DNA of 64,000 nucleotides, taken from assembly GCF_024586455.1 (NCBI RefSeq), contig NW_026089624.1, forward strand, positions 18,009,341-18,073,340, read 5' to 3'. The translations under genes were made by a program, and so were the position numbers. The notes under the pieces were generated by a model. The model saw only the letters and a program-made list of their open reading frames with translations. It was not told where the DNA came from and did not search any database. Source of the DNA: Bactrocera neohumeralis. Taxonomy: Eukaryota > Arthropoda > Insecta > Diptera > Tephritidae. Position 1 is the first letter of the stretch, and the number at the start of each line of letters is the position of its first letter. Of the stretch, positions 31,789 through 42,522 are shown in pieces.

Positions 31789-32466
31789 TTAGCGTCTTGA
31801 ACTCGCAAGCATATAAGGGCTATTTGAGTGCCGCTTCTTGTCTTCTGCATATTTTTGATATTTGCTGGCCCTATATTCTGAAGACCGCACTCCTTTTGTA
31901 ACGCGACGCAGATTTCTTCGGGGGTGGTTATCTCGTCCAGGTCCTTGCACATTATCGTGGCGTTGTGCGGTTTTGGCTGTATTACAGCCATTTCTCCAAT
32001 CACTCCCTCTAGAGCGCTCTCGAACGAGTCGGCTCTCTTGTCTGTTTGGTGTTTTAATTCTAGCAGGAGATCTCCTTTGAGCGTTTTCCTAATGTGCCTT
32101 ACATTTGTGCCCAGTTCCTCAAGGCCACTATCACACTTAATTTTCTTGAGAATGTCCGCATATGATCCTCCGTCCTTTTTGGTTATAATAATAGCGTCCG
32201 GTTTCGTACGAATTCTTTTTTCAACCGGCTTTCTCTTTTTTACCACGTCCACCCATATCTCGAATGCGGGCTTATCGACAGAACTGTCTTTCGGTACAAT
32301 CTTAATAACCTCACTATATAACCCCTGCGCTTTATCGCTCGCGTTTCTAGGTTTTTTGGTTGGTGGTAAGTAACCTGTTAATTCTCGTATCCTCTTCGGC
32401 GTATGCTTTTCTCTGGGGATAGGAGATACTTGCGACACTTTCCCTACCATAGTTCTTTTCAGTGGA
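31789..32466 (-). pseudogene. R1-clade ORF1, N-terminal/central part
   Basis: A continuous minus-strand frame carries a Lys/Arg-rich segment and then the conserved R1 Gag region: 'VVKKRKP', 'KPDAIIITKKDGGSYADILK', 'VRHIRKTLKGDLLLELKH' and 'CKDLDEITTPEEICVALQKE'. It ends at 'RVQDA', where the DNA element begins. Upstream of about 32466 the frame runs into the neighbouring repeat, so the LINE is 5' truncated and the apparent ATG at 32513 belongs to the repeat. This is the best preserved coding segment of the LINE. Confidence 0.85.
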
Positions 32467-32467
32467 T

Positions 32468-32845
32468 TCTCGCATGTGCATTTTTCGGACGGCGGGCAGG
32501 ATGCAGGTCGCAATTTCTATCGAAAAGAAAAAATTTAAAGAGATTATTTTTTAATAATTTATCTTCTAGTTAAACTAAGAAAATTAAAAAAAAAGTGGTT
32601 TTTGACCAAAAAATGTTACTTTATGTTGTTTAAAAATATGTTCAAAGTTGACTTTTCTTAGTTTTTTTAGTTTAAATAGAAGATAATTTTATTCCAAAGA
32701 TAATAAACTTTGCCCCAATTCCATACGACATTTAGTTTTTTCCTATCCTGCCCGTCAATTAAGAATAATCGTAAAAATGAAAAACCGAGAATTCGCTCTT
32801 CAAAGTTTCCGCTTTTTGCCCAAGCGCTCATACATACATATGTAT
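32468..32845. repeat. ~400 bp repeat, copy abutting the R1 LINE 5' end
   Basis: The partner of 31153-31573, with the same landmarks 'GGCGGGCAGGATGCAGGTCG' and 'AATAATCGTAAAAATGAAAA'. It begins where the LINE ORF1 stops. Confidence 0.8.
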
Positions 32846-33248
32846 GTATATCTGCTAGACGCTCGGTCCCTATTTCCCCTTCTAGCTTCGATAATATTTC
32901 GAATTCTCTTCTATAACTTTGTGAACATATTCTTAGACATTTTTTGAAGTGAAACCTTCTTATGGGAGGGTTTTGAAATCTCGATCGGCAACCTTTTTGG
33001 TGACGCTCGCTCTAACGTAGTAAGTAACCTGGACTACCTTACGTCTCGTCTATCGGGCGAGAGTAAGAGGCCTTCGTGTATCGTGCGAGAATGAGACGGA
33101 AGACTTTCTGTCTTTCATGTCATTCTCTGCGTTCAGGCGGCGTCACCATCGCGGAAAACAGCTGTTGGTTTCTAACACAGTGATCATAAGCAACGTATTT
33201 TGTTTTTGTGCGTGTCTTCATTACTTAAATCGAGAGTTTTGTACAAAT

Positions 33249-33736
33249 ATGCCGAAGTCGGGTGCAGAAAGGACAAAAACGTGGCGGGAGAAAAAACGGG
33301 CGAGTGAAGGAATTGATCAGAATAGAAAACGGAAAAAAAGTAGAAAGGAAATTGAACGAGATAGCAGGGAACGGAGGCAAACACGTGCTAAGCTCTTACG
33401 TGACAGTGTGGACGATAGTGTAAATAGTCCAGAGAATGAACTATTAGCAACGACTTCGACTCATCCTCCTCCTGATTGTGATGTACATAGTGGTGATCCA
33501 TTCGGTTTTACTTGTTGTGTATGTGATAGATTATGGTTTAAAATGACTTGAAGACTCTATCCGTTGAAAATGAAATTCGTATTCAACAAAAATTTCCAGA
33601 ATTCAGAAGTAATAATGAGCTGGCATGCACCAGCTGTCGCCAGGCTTTGAGGAGAGACAAAATTCCAACCTTGTCGAAATTGAATGGCTTTTTATATCCC
33701 CCGATCCCTTACTATCAAGAAGTGTTTGACACGTGA
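33249..33736 (+). pseudogene. N-terminus of a Helitron-type Rep/helicase protein
   Basis: From ATG 33249 the frame encodes MPKSGAERTKTWREKKRASE, the basic start common in insect Helitron proteins. A charged linker follows, then a zinc-binding-like region FTCCVCDRLWF. Near 33541 one base is missing in an A run and the frame changes. It continues as 'LKTLSVENEIRIQQKFPEFR', 'NELACTSCRQALRRDKIPTL' and 'NGFLYPPIP' (the DUF6570-like region of these proteins), then runs out at 33736. The Rep and helicase domains are absent, and no Helitron 3' end was found nearby. An intact upstream frame from 33117 uses a different ATG, but MPKSGAERT is the expected start. Confidence 0.7.
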
Positions 33737-33849
33737 TTAAAATGATTCCTCTCCCTGTAAACATAGAAAATTAAATAATCCTTGCAGATCCAATCATTCA
33801 GTTTCATTTCTATCGCGTGTCTTCATGACACGCCTATTTTTTAAAGATA

Positions 33850-34085
33850 TTTAAGCAAAAAACCAATCGATTGTTTGAAGCTTCTAAAGCAGGCTACTCC
33901 ATTAATAAAGATTTCGTATCAGAATTTATTGATCTTATAAAAAATGTATTAGCAATTTGGCAAACGAAAAGTGAAATATAAAAATAAAATTGAGAAAAAT
34001 AAAAGTTGGAATAACTTATTAACGAAATACAAAGAAATGGATAAAAGTGCTACATTAGAAATAAATTCCAAGAAATGTTTTGCCC
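33850..34085. repeat. Fragment shared with the PIF/Harbinger-like element (MADF-like relic)
   Basis: 33990-34085 matches 31580-31665 ('AAAAGTTGGAATAACTTATT', 'AAATAAATTCCAAGAAATGT'). The plus-strand translation, with one frameshift, gives 'EFIDLIKNVLAIWQTKSE' and 'NKSWNNLLTKYKEMDK', which resembles a MADF-type DNA-binding domain. The adjoining 33860-33900 resembles 30975-31000 in inverted orientation. Confidence 0.5.
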
Positions 34086-34849
34086 TTGGCCGGATAAAAT
34101 CCGGGTCAATTTCGGTACGTAGAGCCGGCTGTTGTAGGAATTGGCAGAGGGTAAGTCACAACAAACCCTTTTTTTCATGCTTCTAAAAAAATGGCGTCCG
34201 AAGCTTGGCCTTTGCTTCGCCACGATGTAAACAAACAATTATTTTAAATATTCAACTATACCCTGAACAGGTTACACTAAGTTTGTAACGACATATTTCA
34301 TATAAACGAAAAATACATTAATTTGATTATTTGGAAGATTCATTCTCTTAAGTCTTATAATTTCACCATTTTATTTTCATTAAAGTGGAAATGGTATTTG
34401 GTAAAATCTTTTAGTAAAAATATATGTCTGAAGATAGTTTTAAAAAAACTTGTTACGTTATATATAAAGAATCAACATTGCACGATTCGGAAGGTGATAT
34501 TTCGAGATTTTATTTTAACGCGGAGTTCATCACAAAACGGTTAATTTTCCCGTTCGAAGGAAATTATCAGAAACCCGAAAATACCGGGTAACTGTGTGGT
34601 AAATCCTGTACTATACCATAGTAGTGTATATTATAAGAAAAGTTTATCACTCGTTCTAAAGTTTCGCTTTTTGTTAAATTTACATCTATAACTCTTTCTT
34701 TATTTGTTTTATTTTGTGTATTGTTTGGCACACAACTACTAAGCTAGGGTAGTGTGTGGTTAACAGGTTAAACCCAGTCGATTTTTAGAACGTAGTGAAG
34801 GAAAAGTAAGAGTAACAACCTCTGTCAGTCACATGTCGGTTAAAGAATG
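34086..34849. other. No gene seen; retro-tail motif at the start
   Basis: 34085-34150 holds GGCCGGATAAAATCCGGGTC, an inverted relative of the tail motif at 15843. ATACCCTGAACAGGTTACAC at 34258-34277 resembles the terminus of the family 1 repeats. The rest is AT-rich. Confidence 0.45.
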
Positions 34850-35738
34850 CAAGGTGTGTCCCGAAGTAAAAGGACGTAAAAAAAAAGCAAATGGTTTTTT
34901 CGGCAAAATTAATTTATTTTATTCAAAATAGTCTCCTTCTGCTTCAATACAGCTGTTTACACGGTCTAAAAGCATGTCGAACGAGGGTTTTAGCTCCGCC
35001 GAGTTGACCGCCAGTATGCCGGTGCAAGCCTTTTGAATGTCCTCTACGTCTGCATAACGCTTTCCTATCATGAGCAAATGCATTTTTTCGAAAAGGAAGA
35101 AGTCGCACCGTGGCATATCAGGAGAATACGGGAAGTGGTTAATGGTTAAAATATGATTTTTGGTCAAATAATCGGTCACAAACGTTGATCAATGAGACGG
35201 CGCTCTATCGTACAACAAACGCCAACTTTCAAACCGTGCAAACACCTATCGTAAGCCCAAATGTTCGGTCAAAATGCGATAAATCGATGTTTTAGAGATG
35301 TTCAATATGATTTCAATAATGATTTCGGCTAATTTTTGATGAATTCACGCACAGTTTCGATGGAATTTCCGGTGATCACGGAATTTGATTCGCCCACATG
35401 TTGATAATCATTTATGTGTGTCCTCACGACCACTTTTTTGAAACCACTCGTGCACTCTACTACGGGATAGGCAATCATCGCCATATACTTGTTTCATCAA
35501 TTGAAACGTTTCGGTAAAAGTTTTACCAATTTTAAAACAAAATTTAATGTTGGCTCTTTGTTCGAAGCTCATTTTCGAACCGATAACACAAACATACTGA
35601 CACTTAAAACGCAATAACTTCACTTCCAATTGATGGACAATCGATAAAGATAGCAGATTTTAACGCACCAGTCGACATATATGTATATGGCGCCAACAGG
35701 GGGTGCTAGATTCAATGTTTACTTTGGAACGCACCTTG
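34850..35738 (-). mobile_element. Mariner-type element, internally deleted
   Basis: The ends are CAAGGTGTGTCCCGAAGTAA and the complement CAAGGTGCGTTCCAAAGTAA. TA follows on the right (35739-35740) and a degraded TG stands on the left. Transposase N- and C-terminal pieces lie between them on the minus strand. About half the coding sequence is missing. Confidence 0.85.
34919..35572 (-). pseudogene. Mariner-type transposase: N-terminal HTH and C-terminal piece
   Basis: From ATG 35572 the frame reads MSFEQRANIKFCFKIGKTF, then 'GDDCLSRSRVHEWFQ', the first helix-turn-helix of this mariner group. A frameshift and a stop follow near 35408. The C-terminal part (35179-34919) reads 'LTKNHILTINHFPYSPDM', where the third Asp of the triad would follow as 'CDFFLF', and ends 'SCIEAEGDYFE' at the native stop. 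The first and second catalytic Asp region is deleted or unreadable. Confidence 0.85.
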
Positions 35739-35740
35739 TA

Positions 35741-36289
35741 CGTCAATTACCAGCCAGTGCCACCAGAGCTGTGGGTTTTTAAAATCGAGTTCATAAAAAA
35801 ACTATTCGAATCTCTTGTACGTGTGGTAGATCAGACACAGGAACATTTCAAACCGTAGTTCGCTTGATAACAACCGAAAAAAATCATAGGACGAACACAC
35901 TTTCGTGTCAATTTTCTCATATCGCTGCTAAAATATTATTTTTTAGTTTTTTATGCAGAATCGAACATATTCTAAGTTAATACAACATGTTTATTATTAT
36001 TTATTTTTTTATATTTAAGCAAATTTGAGCTGATGCAAGATATTGCTAAGTTATTACAATTTGAGAAAGTAGAATAAAATAGAATGTCTGAAAAATGTTC
36101 GGCTCGCTCTGCGATTGGCAACACCCAAATAATGAACCCACAGTTGAACGCAGAAATGCCGCAAATCAAAGTATGTATTAACCAAACTTCTATGAAAGGA
36201 ACATAAAATGTAAAATACCCAAATGTAAAAATGTATGAATTTATGGGCCCATACGGCGGAAAAATATCTGGCAGATATATCAAAATAAA
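35741..36289. other. No gene seen
   Basis: AT-rich. A minus-strand frame at 36361-35972 is hydrophobic low-complexity sequence without a recognisable domain. Confidence 0.4.
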
Positions 36290-36570
36290 ACTAGAAAAAA
36301 CGTTAATTTCGATTGTACCGAAGCTAGAGTACCCTCCACATATTAAAAAGTTTCCATTCAAGAACTTGATTTGGATCGGTCAGTTTTTATGGTAGCTATG
36401 TATATGCTATAGTCGTTTGAGTTGAAAAATTTATTCTGAGATCGTAGAAATGTTATCAAATAATAAAGTTTTCTGTACAAGAACTTGATGCCTTGAAGAT
36501 GCCTCGTCATGTAAAAAAGTTGTTCACACAAGGACTTGATCGACGATCAAACGGTTGATATATTAAAAAA
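36290..36570 (+). repeat. Degraded family 1 dispersed repeat
   Basis: It holds 'GAAAAAACGTTAATTTCG', the eroded palindrome TTTCGATTGTACCGAAGC and 'TATGCTATAGTCG'. Compare 24029. Confidence 0.7.
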
Positions 36571-36669
36571 GCTTACATAATACACAATTTTTCTAACCTT
36601 AGTACAATCGGTAAGTATCCACCAAAATCATTCAAACGAACTCGTGGGAGATGTCTCTATAACACATTC

Positions 36670-36912
36670 CTGACTGTTTTCAAACACCATATCCTTCACT
36701 TTTTTTTAATATTTTCATTAGTTGAAGAGGTCGAAGGTCGCCCAGAACGAGGTATGTTTTCAATGACCTCTCCACCGTCTTTAAAGGCACTCGTAGGCTT
36801 GTATTTTTAAACACTGTAAGCCTTTTCCAATATTCGCAACAATTCGGCAAACGACTTTTGGTTAGAAATATGAAATTTGAGACAAAGACTGGTTGACAGA
36901 TCACGGCATATT
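36670..36912 (-). pseudogene. Mariner-like transposase N-terminal remnant
   Basis: Minus-strand translations give 'HISNQKSFAELLRILEKAY' and, after disturbance, 'AFKDGGEVIENIPRSGRPST' and 'NENIKK'. This is the HTH1-linker-HTH2 region of a mariner-type transposase, including the GRP linker. No TIR was found. It is too decayed to classify further. Confidence 0.6.
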
Positions 36913-38039
36913 AATTAAGGACAATCCTACCAATTTAGCAAAATACATTATCTTGAAATATCATTTACCCGGGGAATTTAAATTACAATTTCCGGATATC
37001 TTTTCGTCACTATGTAAATGCTTCTTGTGCAAATATACATTTTTTACAACATAAACGACAAACAACTCAAAGAACGAAAATTCCTCAACCATCTTCTTCG
37101 CGATTTTTATTACTCCGCTCATCAAAATTGACCGATTTATTATAATTAATAAAAAAAAATATTTAAAAAAATTTTTATCAAAAGTAATAAAACATCCGCT
37201 TGGTCAAATCTCACTTATACATTTTGAAAGGGCAGAAAATGTTACATTTTTTTCCAGGCTATAAAACAGCATTTTGAGAAAAAGAAACAAACGAACCTGA
37301 CAAAACTATAAGAAAAGAACTACGCAAATTTGGCAGTCCGACTATAGGCCAGAATAAATGCAAAACTTTGGTGAAAAAAGGAAACGCTATCAATTCTCCA
37401 GTTTTGATTTCAAATGCCTGTAAAAATTACCTATAAATTACACAATCGATCTAAATAGGATTGTTAGAAGTTTTTGTTTCCATTTCATACTTGTTGAGTT
37501 TATACATCTTGAAGAAATGTTTTAAGATTCGTATTTATTGCATACCATGGCTTACCAATATGTATAAGAATAAATAAATATTCCTACATATAAGTCGGTG
37601 TATGGTATATACTGAAAATGTGTACGCTGACTGTCAGATTTTATACATAAGGTACAAATATCGATGAGATCTTTTGACATAGACCCACCCTAACACTTAA
37701 TGTGCCTAAATTTTACACATGCAATTGTTGTTATCGATGTATGATTGCATAGGTATATGCATTTTTGACTGAATGTGTATACACGTCGAATGTATGCATG
37801 TGTGTTTGCAAACAAAAGTTAGTGCACCAACATATGTAATTTCCCAGATTTGCAGGCACAGCTCTCATGTATGCATGCATACATACAAATGTACCCTGCA
37901 GGGAATTGTATAAGTTGAGAATTAGTTCATATCTAGTATACAATTGCATCTTTAAAAAAGGTTTGTTAAGTTTGCCTCGAAGTGTGTAACAACCAGAAAG
38001 AAACGTCGGAGACCCCATAAATTATATATATAATTGATC
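36913..38039. other. No gene seen
   Basis: AT-rich, with CATG/ATGCATAC microsatellite-like text at 37730-37900. No conserved ORF. Confidence 0.4.
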
Positions 38040-38300
38040 AGTGTTATGGACTGAGTCGATATAAACTGAACGTTCAAATACATATCCTTTCATGGAAAAC
38101 TTTTTTATTTGACGAAATATTTTTAAGAAATCCGAGAGCATTTGTTCAGATCGGGCCGCCATAGCATATAGCTGCCATACAAAGTGACCGAACAAAGTCA
38201 AGAAATCCTCTTATACCCTTTATTCTATAAAACATGCACAAGTGAAGGGCATATTATAGCTTCGCTGCAATCGAAGTTAACGGGGTTTCCTGTTTGTTGT
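38040..38300 (-). repeat. Family 1 dispersed repeat fragment, inverted
   Basis: It holds 'CATAGCATATAGCTGCCATA' and CTTCGCTGCAATCGAAGTTA, the complement of the family 1 head, ending at 'AACGGGGTTTCCTGTTTG'. Confidence 0.75.
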
Positions 38301-38933
38301 TTGAAGTTACTATATTTTCATGAAAATTAATATACTTTTAAAGTTAGAAAAAAATTACTTGGACTATACGCTGAACTATTCAGGTCCCATTCCCTGCAGA
38401 GTATTTACTTACCCTATATATACATAAGTATGTATATGAATATAGGCGCAATGTATTTGTATGCAAGCACTATATGAGTCTAGTAGTTTGTTGCTGCTTT
38501 TTAATTGCGCTTAGTTGTTTTTTAACTAAGAGCGTCACAAAATATTACGCATACTTGCAAACGCTGATGCCTATATCTATACATATGTACATCGATTCAT
38601 CTCGCAGAAACCAATACACTCGAACTCCGGGTAGCTTGAACAGTAATAAACACAAATATGAACATAAAATTGATTAAAAGCCAAGTCAAAACGAGATTAC
38701 CTGAGAAAAAATATATAGAAAGCATGTAAGTATGCACGTATATTAGCTGAAATGAAATTCAATATAAATAAATATGTTAACCAAGCAATGTCATCAAATC
38801 TGTGTTAGATTAGCTACATGTAGTATACCTATAGAACATACTATGTGTACAATTAGGGTAATGTGATATACATATGTAAGTAGGTATTAGTTGTTTTTAG
38901 CTGTAACGCATAAGTAATTAGGATGACACCAAG
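38301..38933. other. No gene seen
   Basis: AT-rich with short CATATG/TACATA runs. The small plus-strand ORF at 38474-38677 has no recognisable domain. Confidence 0.4.
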
Positions 38934-39246
38934 ATGACAATCACGACAGTAATGTTGCATATTTTTCAAAGTATCACGTTCTGCGTGAATTTTTTGACAA
39001 CATTTGCAACAGCATCACGTTCTACTGTCAATAGGTGCAATTTATGCAAACTGCGTAGTATGCATGATGCAACTTGTTCGAAAAAGAAAATCTGGCACAT
39101 TTGCCAAGAATTGAAAGTTCGAAAAACCATCACTGTCGTAGCTGATGTGGAAAAACTCGCAAAACTTGAAAAAGAGTTCCACAAAAATTTACACCAAAGC
39201 CAACTGTGCTAGCTTGAATGTCATTGTAAGTTATTTATGATAAATA

Positions 39247-39782
39247 ATGGGTTGTCAAAAAAGTCTTGCGGTATTTCTATTGAATTTTTTTTTAAATTGA
39301 AATGAATTTTTGATGACTCATGCCCAGCTCTTGACCGATGCTACGGCTGCTACTATGCCGGTCTTTTTCGACCAATTCAGCGATTTTATCGCAATTTTCG
39401 ACGGCAGGCCTTCCGGAGCGTGGCGCATCTTCGAAAACCTCTACACCAGAACGAAAACGTTGAAACCATAGTTGTGCGGTGGAAATGGAAACTATCGGGT
39501 CCATAAACTGCGGAAACTTTATTGGCGGCTTCAGATGCATTTTTGCCTTTATCGTAGTAGTACTGTAAAATATGCCGTATTTTCTCTTTATTTTGCTTCA
39601 TGTTTGCGACGCTATAACTCACGAACGACTTAAAAGAAACGACAATAAATCAAACATGTGCTAGCGCGTGAAATGAGCTTTCCAAAAAGGTATAGCATGA
39701 CCCGATGCGACGAATAAAGATAGAACTCCGCGCTTTCAGCGCCAACTACCGAAAATACCGCAAGACTTTTTTGACAATCTAA
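39247..39782 (-). mobile_element. Short mariner derivative, copy 2
   Basis: The TIR ATGGGTTGTCAAAAAAGTCT on the left, its complement on the right and TA at 39245-39246 and 39783-39784. It has the same internal deletion junction as copies 1 and 3. The ORF (ATG at 39601, minus) has a one-base frameshift in the region coding 'GPD-S-FHF', so 'AQLWFQRFRSGVEVFEDAPR' lies in another frame. Confidence 0.92.
39292..39601 (-). pseudogene. Truncated mariner DNA-binding ORF, frameshifted
   Basis: MKQNKEKIRHILQYYYDKGK from ATG 39601, then a frameshift near 39485. The second frame holds 'WFQRFRSG', 'SGRPAVENCD' and 'SIGQELGMSHQ' before the common deletion junction. The catalytic domain is absent. Unlike copies 1 and 3, no single protein spans both helix-turn-helix units. 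Confidence 0.85.
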
Positions 39783-39853
39783 TATAATTTTAATATTATT
39801 ATTTTATTATTGACGACGAAAATGTCAATGTAATTTTTTGTTGTGATATTAAA

Positions 39854-40505
39854 ACAAGAAAAAACGTTAACTTCGGTTGCACCGAAGCTAAATACCCTTC
39901 ACTGGTGCATTTCTGTTAGTAACTATGTGTTCCGTTTGTATGGAAGCTATATGCTATAGTTAACCGATCTGATCAATTTCTTCGGAGATTATATTGTTGC
40001 TTTAGAAAATAACATATACCAAATTTCGTTAATATATCTTGTCAAATGTGAAAGTTGTCCATACAAGAACTTGATTTCGATCGTTCAGTTTGTATGGCAG
40101 CTATATGCTATAGTTAACCGATCTGAACAATTTCTTCGGAGATTTTTTTGTTGCCTTAGAAAATAACATATACCAAATTTCGTGAATATAGCTTGCCAAA
40201 TGTGAAAGTTTTCCATACAAGCATTTGATTCCGATCGTTCAGTTTGTATGCCAGCTATATGTTATAGTGGTCCGATATCGGCCATTCCGACAAATGAGCA
40301 GCTTCTTGAAGAGAAAATGACGGTTGCAAAATTTCAAAACGATATCTTAAAAACTGAGGGATTAGTTCGTATATATACAGACAGACAGACAGACAGACAG
40401 ACGGACATGGCTAAATCAACTCAGCTCGACATACTGATCATTTATATATATACTTTATAGGGTCTCCGACGATTACTTGTGGGTGTTACAAACTTCGTGT
40501 TCAGT
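39854..40505 (+). mobile_element. Dispersed repeat, family 1
   Basis: It starts CAAGAAAAAACGTTAACTTC with the perfect palindrome CTTCGGTTGCACCGAAG at 39871-39887. It has two full 'GCTATATGCTATAGTTAACC' blocks, a GACA microsatellite at 40379-40404, and ends near 'GTTACAAACTTCGTG'. It is close to the copy at 24029. Confidence 0.8.
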
Positions 40506-41147
40506 AGGGTGGTTTTTCAAAATTTTTAAATTTTTCGTGCTCACTTCTAGAAATGTGCCATTTAGTGTAAATATACAATTGTGACAGTTTCAGCTCAATC
40601 GGATTTTGCCTTCCCTTGCCGAAAAGGCCTTGAAGTTTGATAAAATTGCCATTTTTCGCGAAAAAGCGTTATTTTTCGACTATAACTTATGACTGATTCC
40701 ACCTATTACAATAAATTTATTATCAAATGAAAGGTAATTTTGTTGAAATAAAAGTCTGTTATAATACATTTTCTTTAGAAATGCATGGTTTGGAAGATAT
40801 TTAACATTTAATGGACCAAGTTCGTGTCAAATGCCTTAGTATAGTTCTTCTCAGTACCACTCGAGGTTCTCCACGATTTTTGAAACTATCCTTACCTTAT
40901 CCATAAACAATGCATACACTGAAGTCCTTTATTTTATTATAATAGAAAAAGCTAGAAATTAGTGAAATCTTTTAGTTATATATTGCATTTTCAGTTTTCG
41001 TACATTAATTGGTACAATATTTAACAAAAAGATAAGACGATGGGAACAAATCTAGTTAAAAAATAAACATATAGAAAAGAAAATTCATACTAAAAACAAA
41101 AGTTATAAAAAATTTATCAATTTATTTATATATTATTATTTCCAATA
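40506..41147. other. Non-coding flank of the transposase-like pseudogene
   Basis: It starts 'AGGGTGGTTTTTCAAAATTT', which looks like a DNA-transposon terminus, and continues AT-rich to the stop of the minus-strand ORF at 41148. It is probably the 3' part of the same element. Confidence 0.4.
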
Positions 41148-42490
41148 TCATTCATCAGATAAGGGTAGAGAAAGGGTACTTTTGGAAGTATCAGGGTAAA
41201 GCCGACGACAATCCGCTACCACCTGAAGCAGGAATTGTTTTTGCTCCTCATTTTTTGTAAGAATACTACTGAAGTCTTGAATTACCTTAACCCCTCTTTC
41301 TGCCGTGTCGTTTACTACCTTCATACCCCTAACAAAACTTTGAAGTTTCAAAAAGTCTTCTGTCAAAAAATCAGTTTTGACTTTGAAATATTCGAAAAAG
41401 GCCAGGCTTTGATCGGAAACAAAGTTCTGAAGCGAAATATTTTTAAATAGGTTTACAGCTTCATTTTCAGAAACTGGCACCCTCATTATCCTTGAAGACC
41501 GTTCTTCTTCTGTTAAATTCCTGTACGATAAAATCTTTTTTGCCATTTTTCTTTTTATTTCGTTTGAAACATTTTTGTCAAATAAGCTAACGCAAATCAG
41601 TTCCGGGTTCAGATACCACAGGTAAAGTAAATATTTTCCCAATACCTTTTCTGATACACCTTGATCAATACGTCTGAAAATGAACATTTTCAGAGAGTAA
41701 ATGGCTTTTGCCATCCAACGGGCGTGATGATAAGCACCAGGAGTGTTAAACGAAACATCGTGAGAAGGGACTTTTCCTAAAAATACATATTAAACATAAC
41801 TTAATAAGTTCTAAGTAATCATCCCTCGGCTGTTTTTCAGTTAACTGAAAGATAAGAAATTCCGAAACCTCTTTTTCGAACTCTTTCACTGACTTCTTTA
41901 CCGAATCATCCTGTACCCCTTCAATGTATTTAGGCTGATCTATGTTTGGCCAATGTATTTGAAATCTTCTAAAAATGTCAGGTTGGGGAGCAGTCGTTGA
42001 TCCCATTTTGTACTCAAATACTGACCGTAAAACGACTTCTAAAATGTGATGGCGACAGGCTAAGTACAACAAACTTTTACCTAGCTGTTTTTCTAACAAG
42101 GTGCATGCGCCTTTCATTCGTTCTGTGTTGGAAGCCGTCGTATCTAAACACATACCAATAATTTTATCGCCAATATCCCATTCTTCTAGACTACCGCTAA
42201 CAGCTTCTGCCTGACTGGCGCCTGTGGAATTTTCTAATTCCGGGACCCCCAGTAGTTGTTCATAGTCTCCTTTGCTTAGCAAGATTGCCAACCGTTCAGC
42301 ACATTCTTTCTGAAGAAGGTTTGGTAAAAGTTTTCCATCCCAATGAACAACAATACCCTCAGTATGAGTTTTTAAACCTCGCCTTGATTTTCTGGGCCCG
42401 TTGACTTCGAAAGGATATTCTGCGTTTTCTTAAAGCACTTCTACTAAGTGCAAATTCCTCGACATTACAGCCCAGACTTTCAGCTGTTGC
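41148..42490 (-). pseudogene. Unclassified transposase-like protein, two frameshifts
   Basis: On the minus strand: 'NVEEFALSRSALRKRR' (42470 region), frameshift, 'VVHWDGKLLPNLLQKE', 'KIIGMCLDTTASNTERMKGA', 'LLYLACRHHILEVVLRSVFE', 'KLCLI', frameshift, 'FNTPGAYHHARWMAKAIYSL', 'LVVNDTAERGVKVIQDF'-type block and 'EEQKQFLLQVVADCRRLYPD', stop at 41148. I recognise this as a protein family spread widely through arthropods and other invertebrates in many near-identical copies. 'LDTT' and 'CRHH' suggest an RNase H-fold transposase comparable to hAT/MULE types, but I cannot name its superfamily. The second frameshift is explained by four extra bases near 41770. The N-terminus is missing. Confidence 0.6.
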
Positions 42491-42522
42491 GTAAATTATT
42501 CGCATGCATGCAATACGAATGC

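Larger units (their letters stand above)
27750..32466 (-). mobile_element. R1-clade LINE, 5' truncated, interrupted by a DNA element
   Basis: On the minus strand the order is ORF1 (32466-31789, then 30747-30450), the second half of an endonuclease (30440-29885), reverse transcriptase (29805-28270) and a C-terminal CCHC region (28170-28030). The motif set is that of the R1 clade. It is not in 28S rDNA here, so it is probably a non-site-specific R1 relative. A segment between the ORF1 zinc knuckles and the middle of the endonuclease is deleted. Confidence 0.88.
38934..39850. repeat. Partial copy 0 of the tandem-unit linker, carrying a short mariner
   Basis: 39108-39246 ('CACTGTCGTAGCTGATGTGG' ... 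'GCTAGCTTGAATGTCATTGT') and 39783-39845 ('AATGTCAATGTAATTTTTTG') together match the linker found at 45500-45710 and 48835-49035. The linker is split here by the short mariner and then cut by the family 1 repeat at about 39850. The plus-strand frame at 38934-39212 is open but unrecognised. Confidence 0.7.

Noticed and set aside
38934..39212. 92-codon ORF as a small gene
   Set aside because: Its second half is the linker repeated at 45500 and 48835, where the frame is broken. It resembles no protein I know.
40379..40404. GACA repeat as a CRISPR-like array or regulatory array
   Set aside because: It is a plain microsatellite inside a dispersed repeat, and the organism is an animal.
41745..41800. 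A short intron in the transposase-like gene (TTTTTAG|G looks like a 3' splice site)
   Set aside because: The would-be intron is only ~24 nt. A 4-base insertion explains the frame change better.
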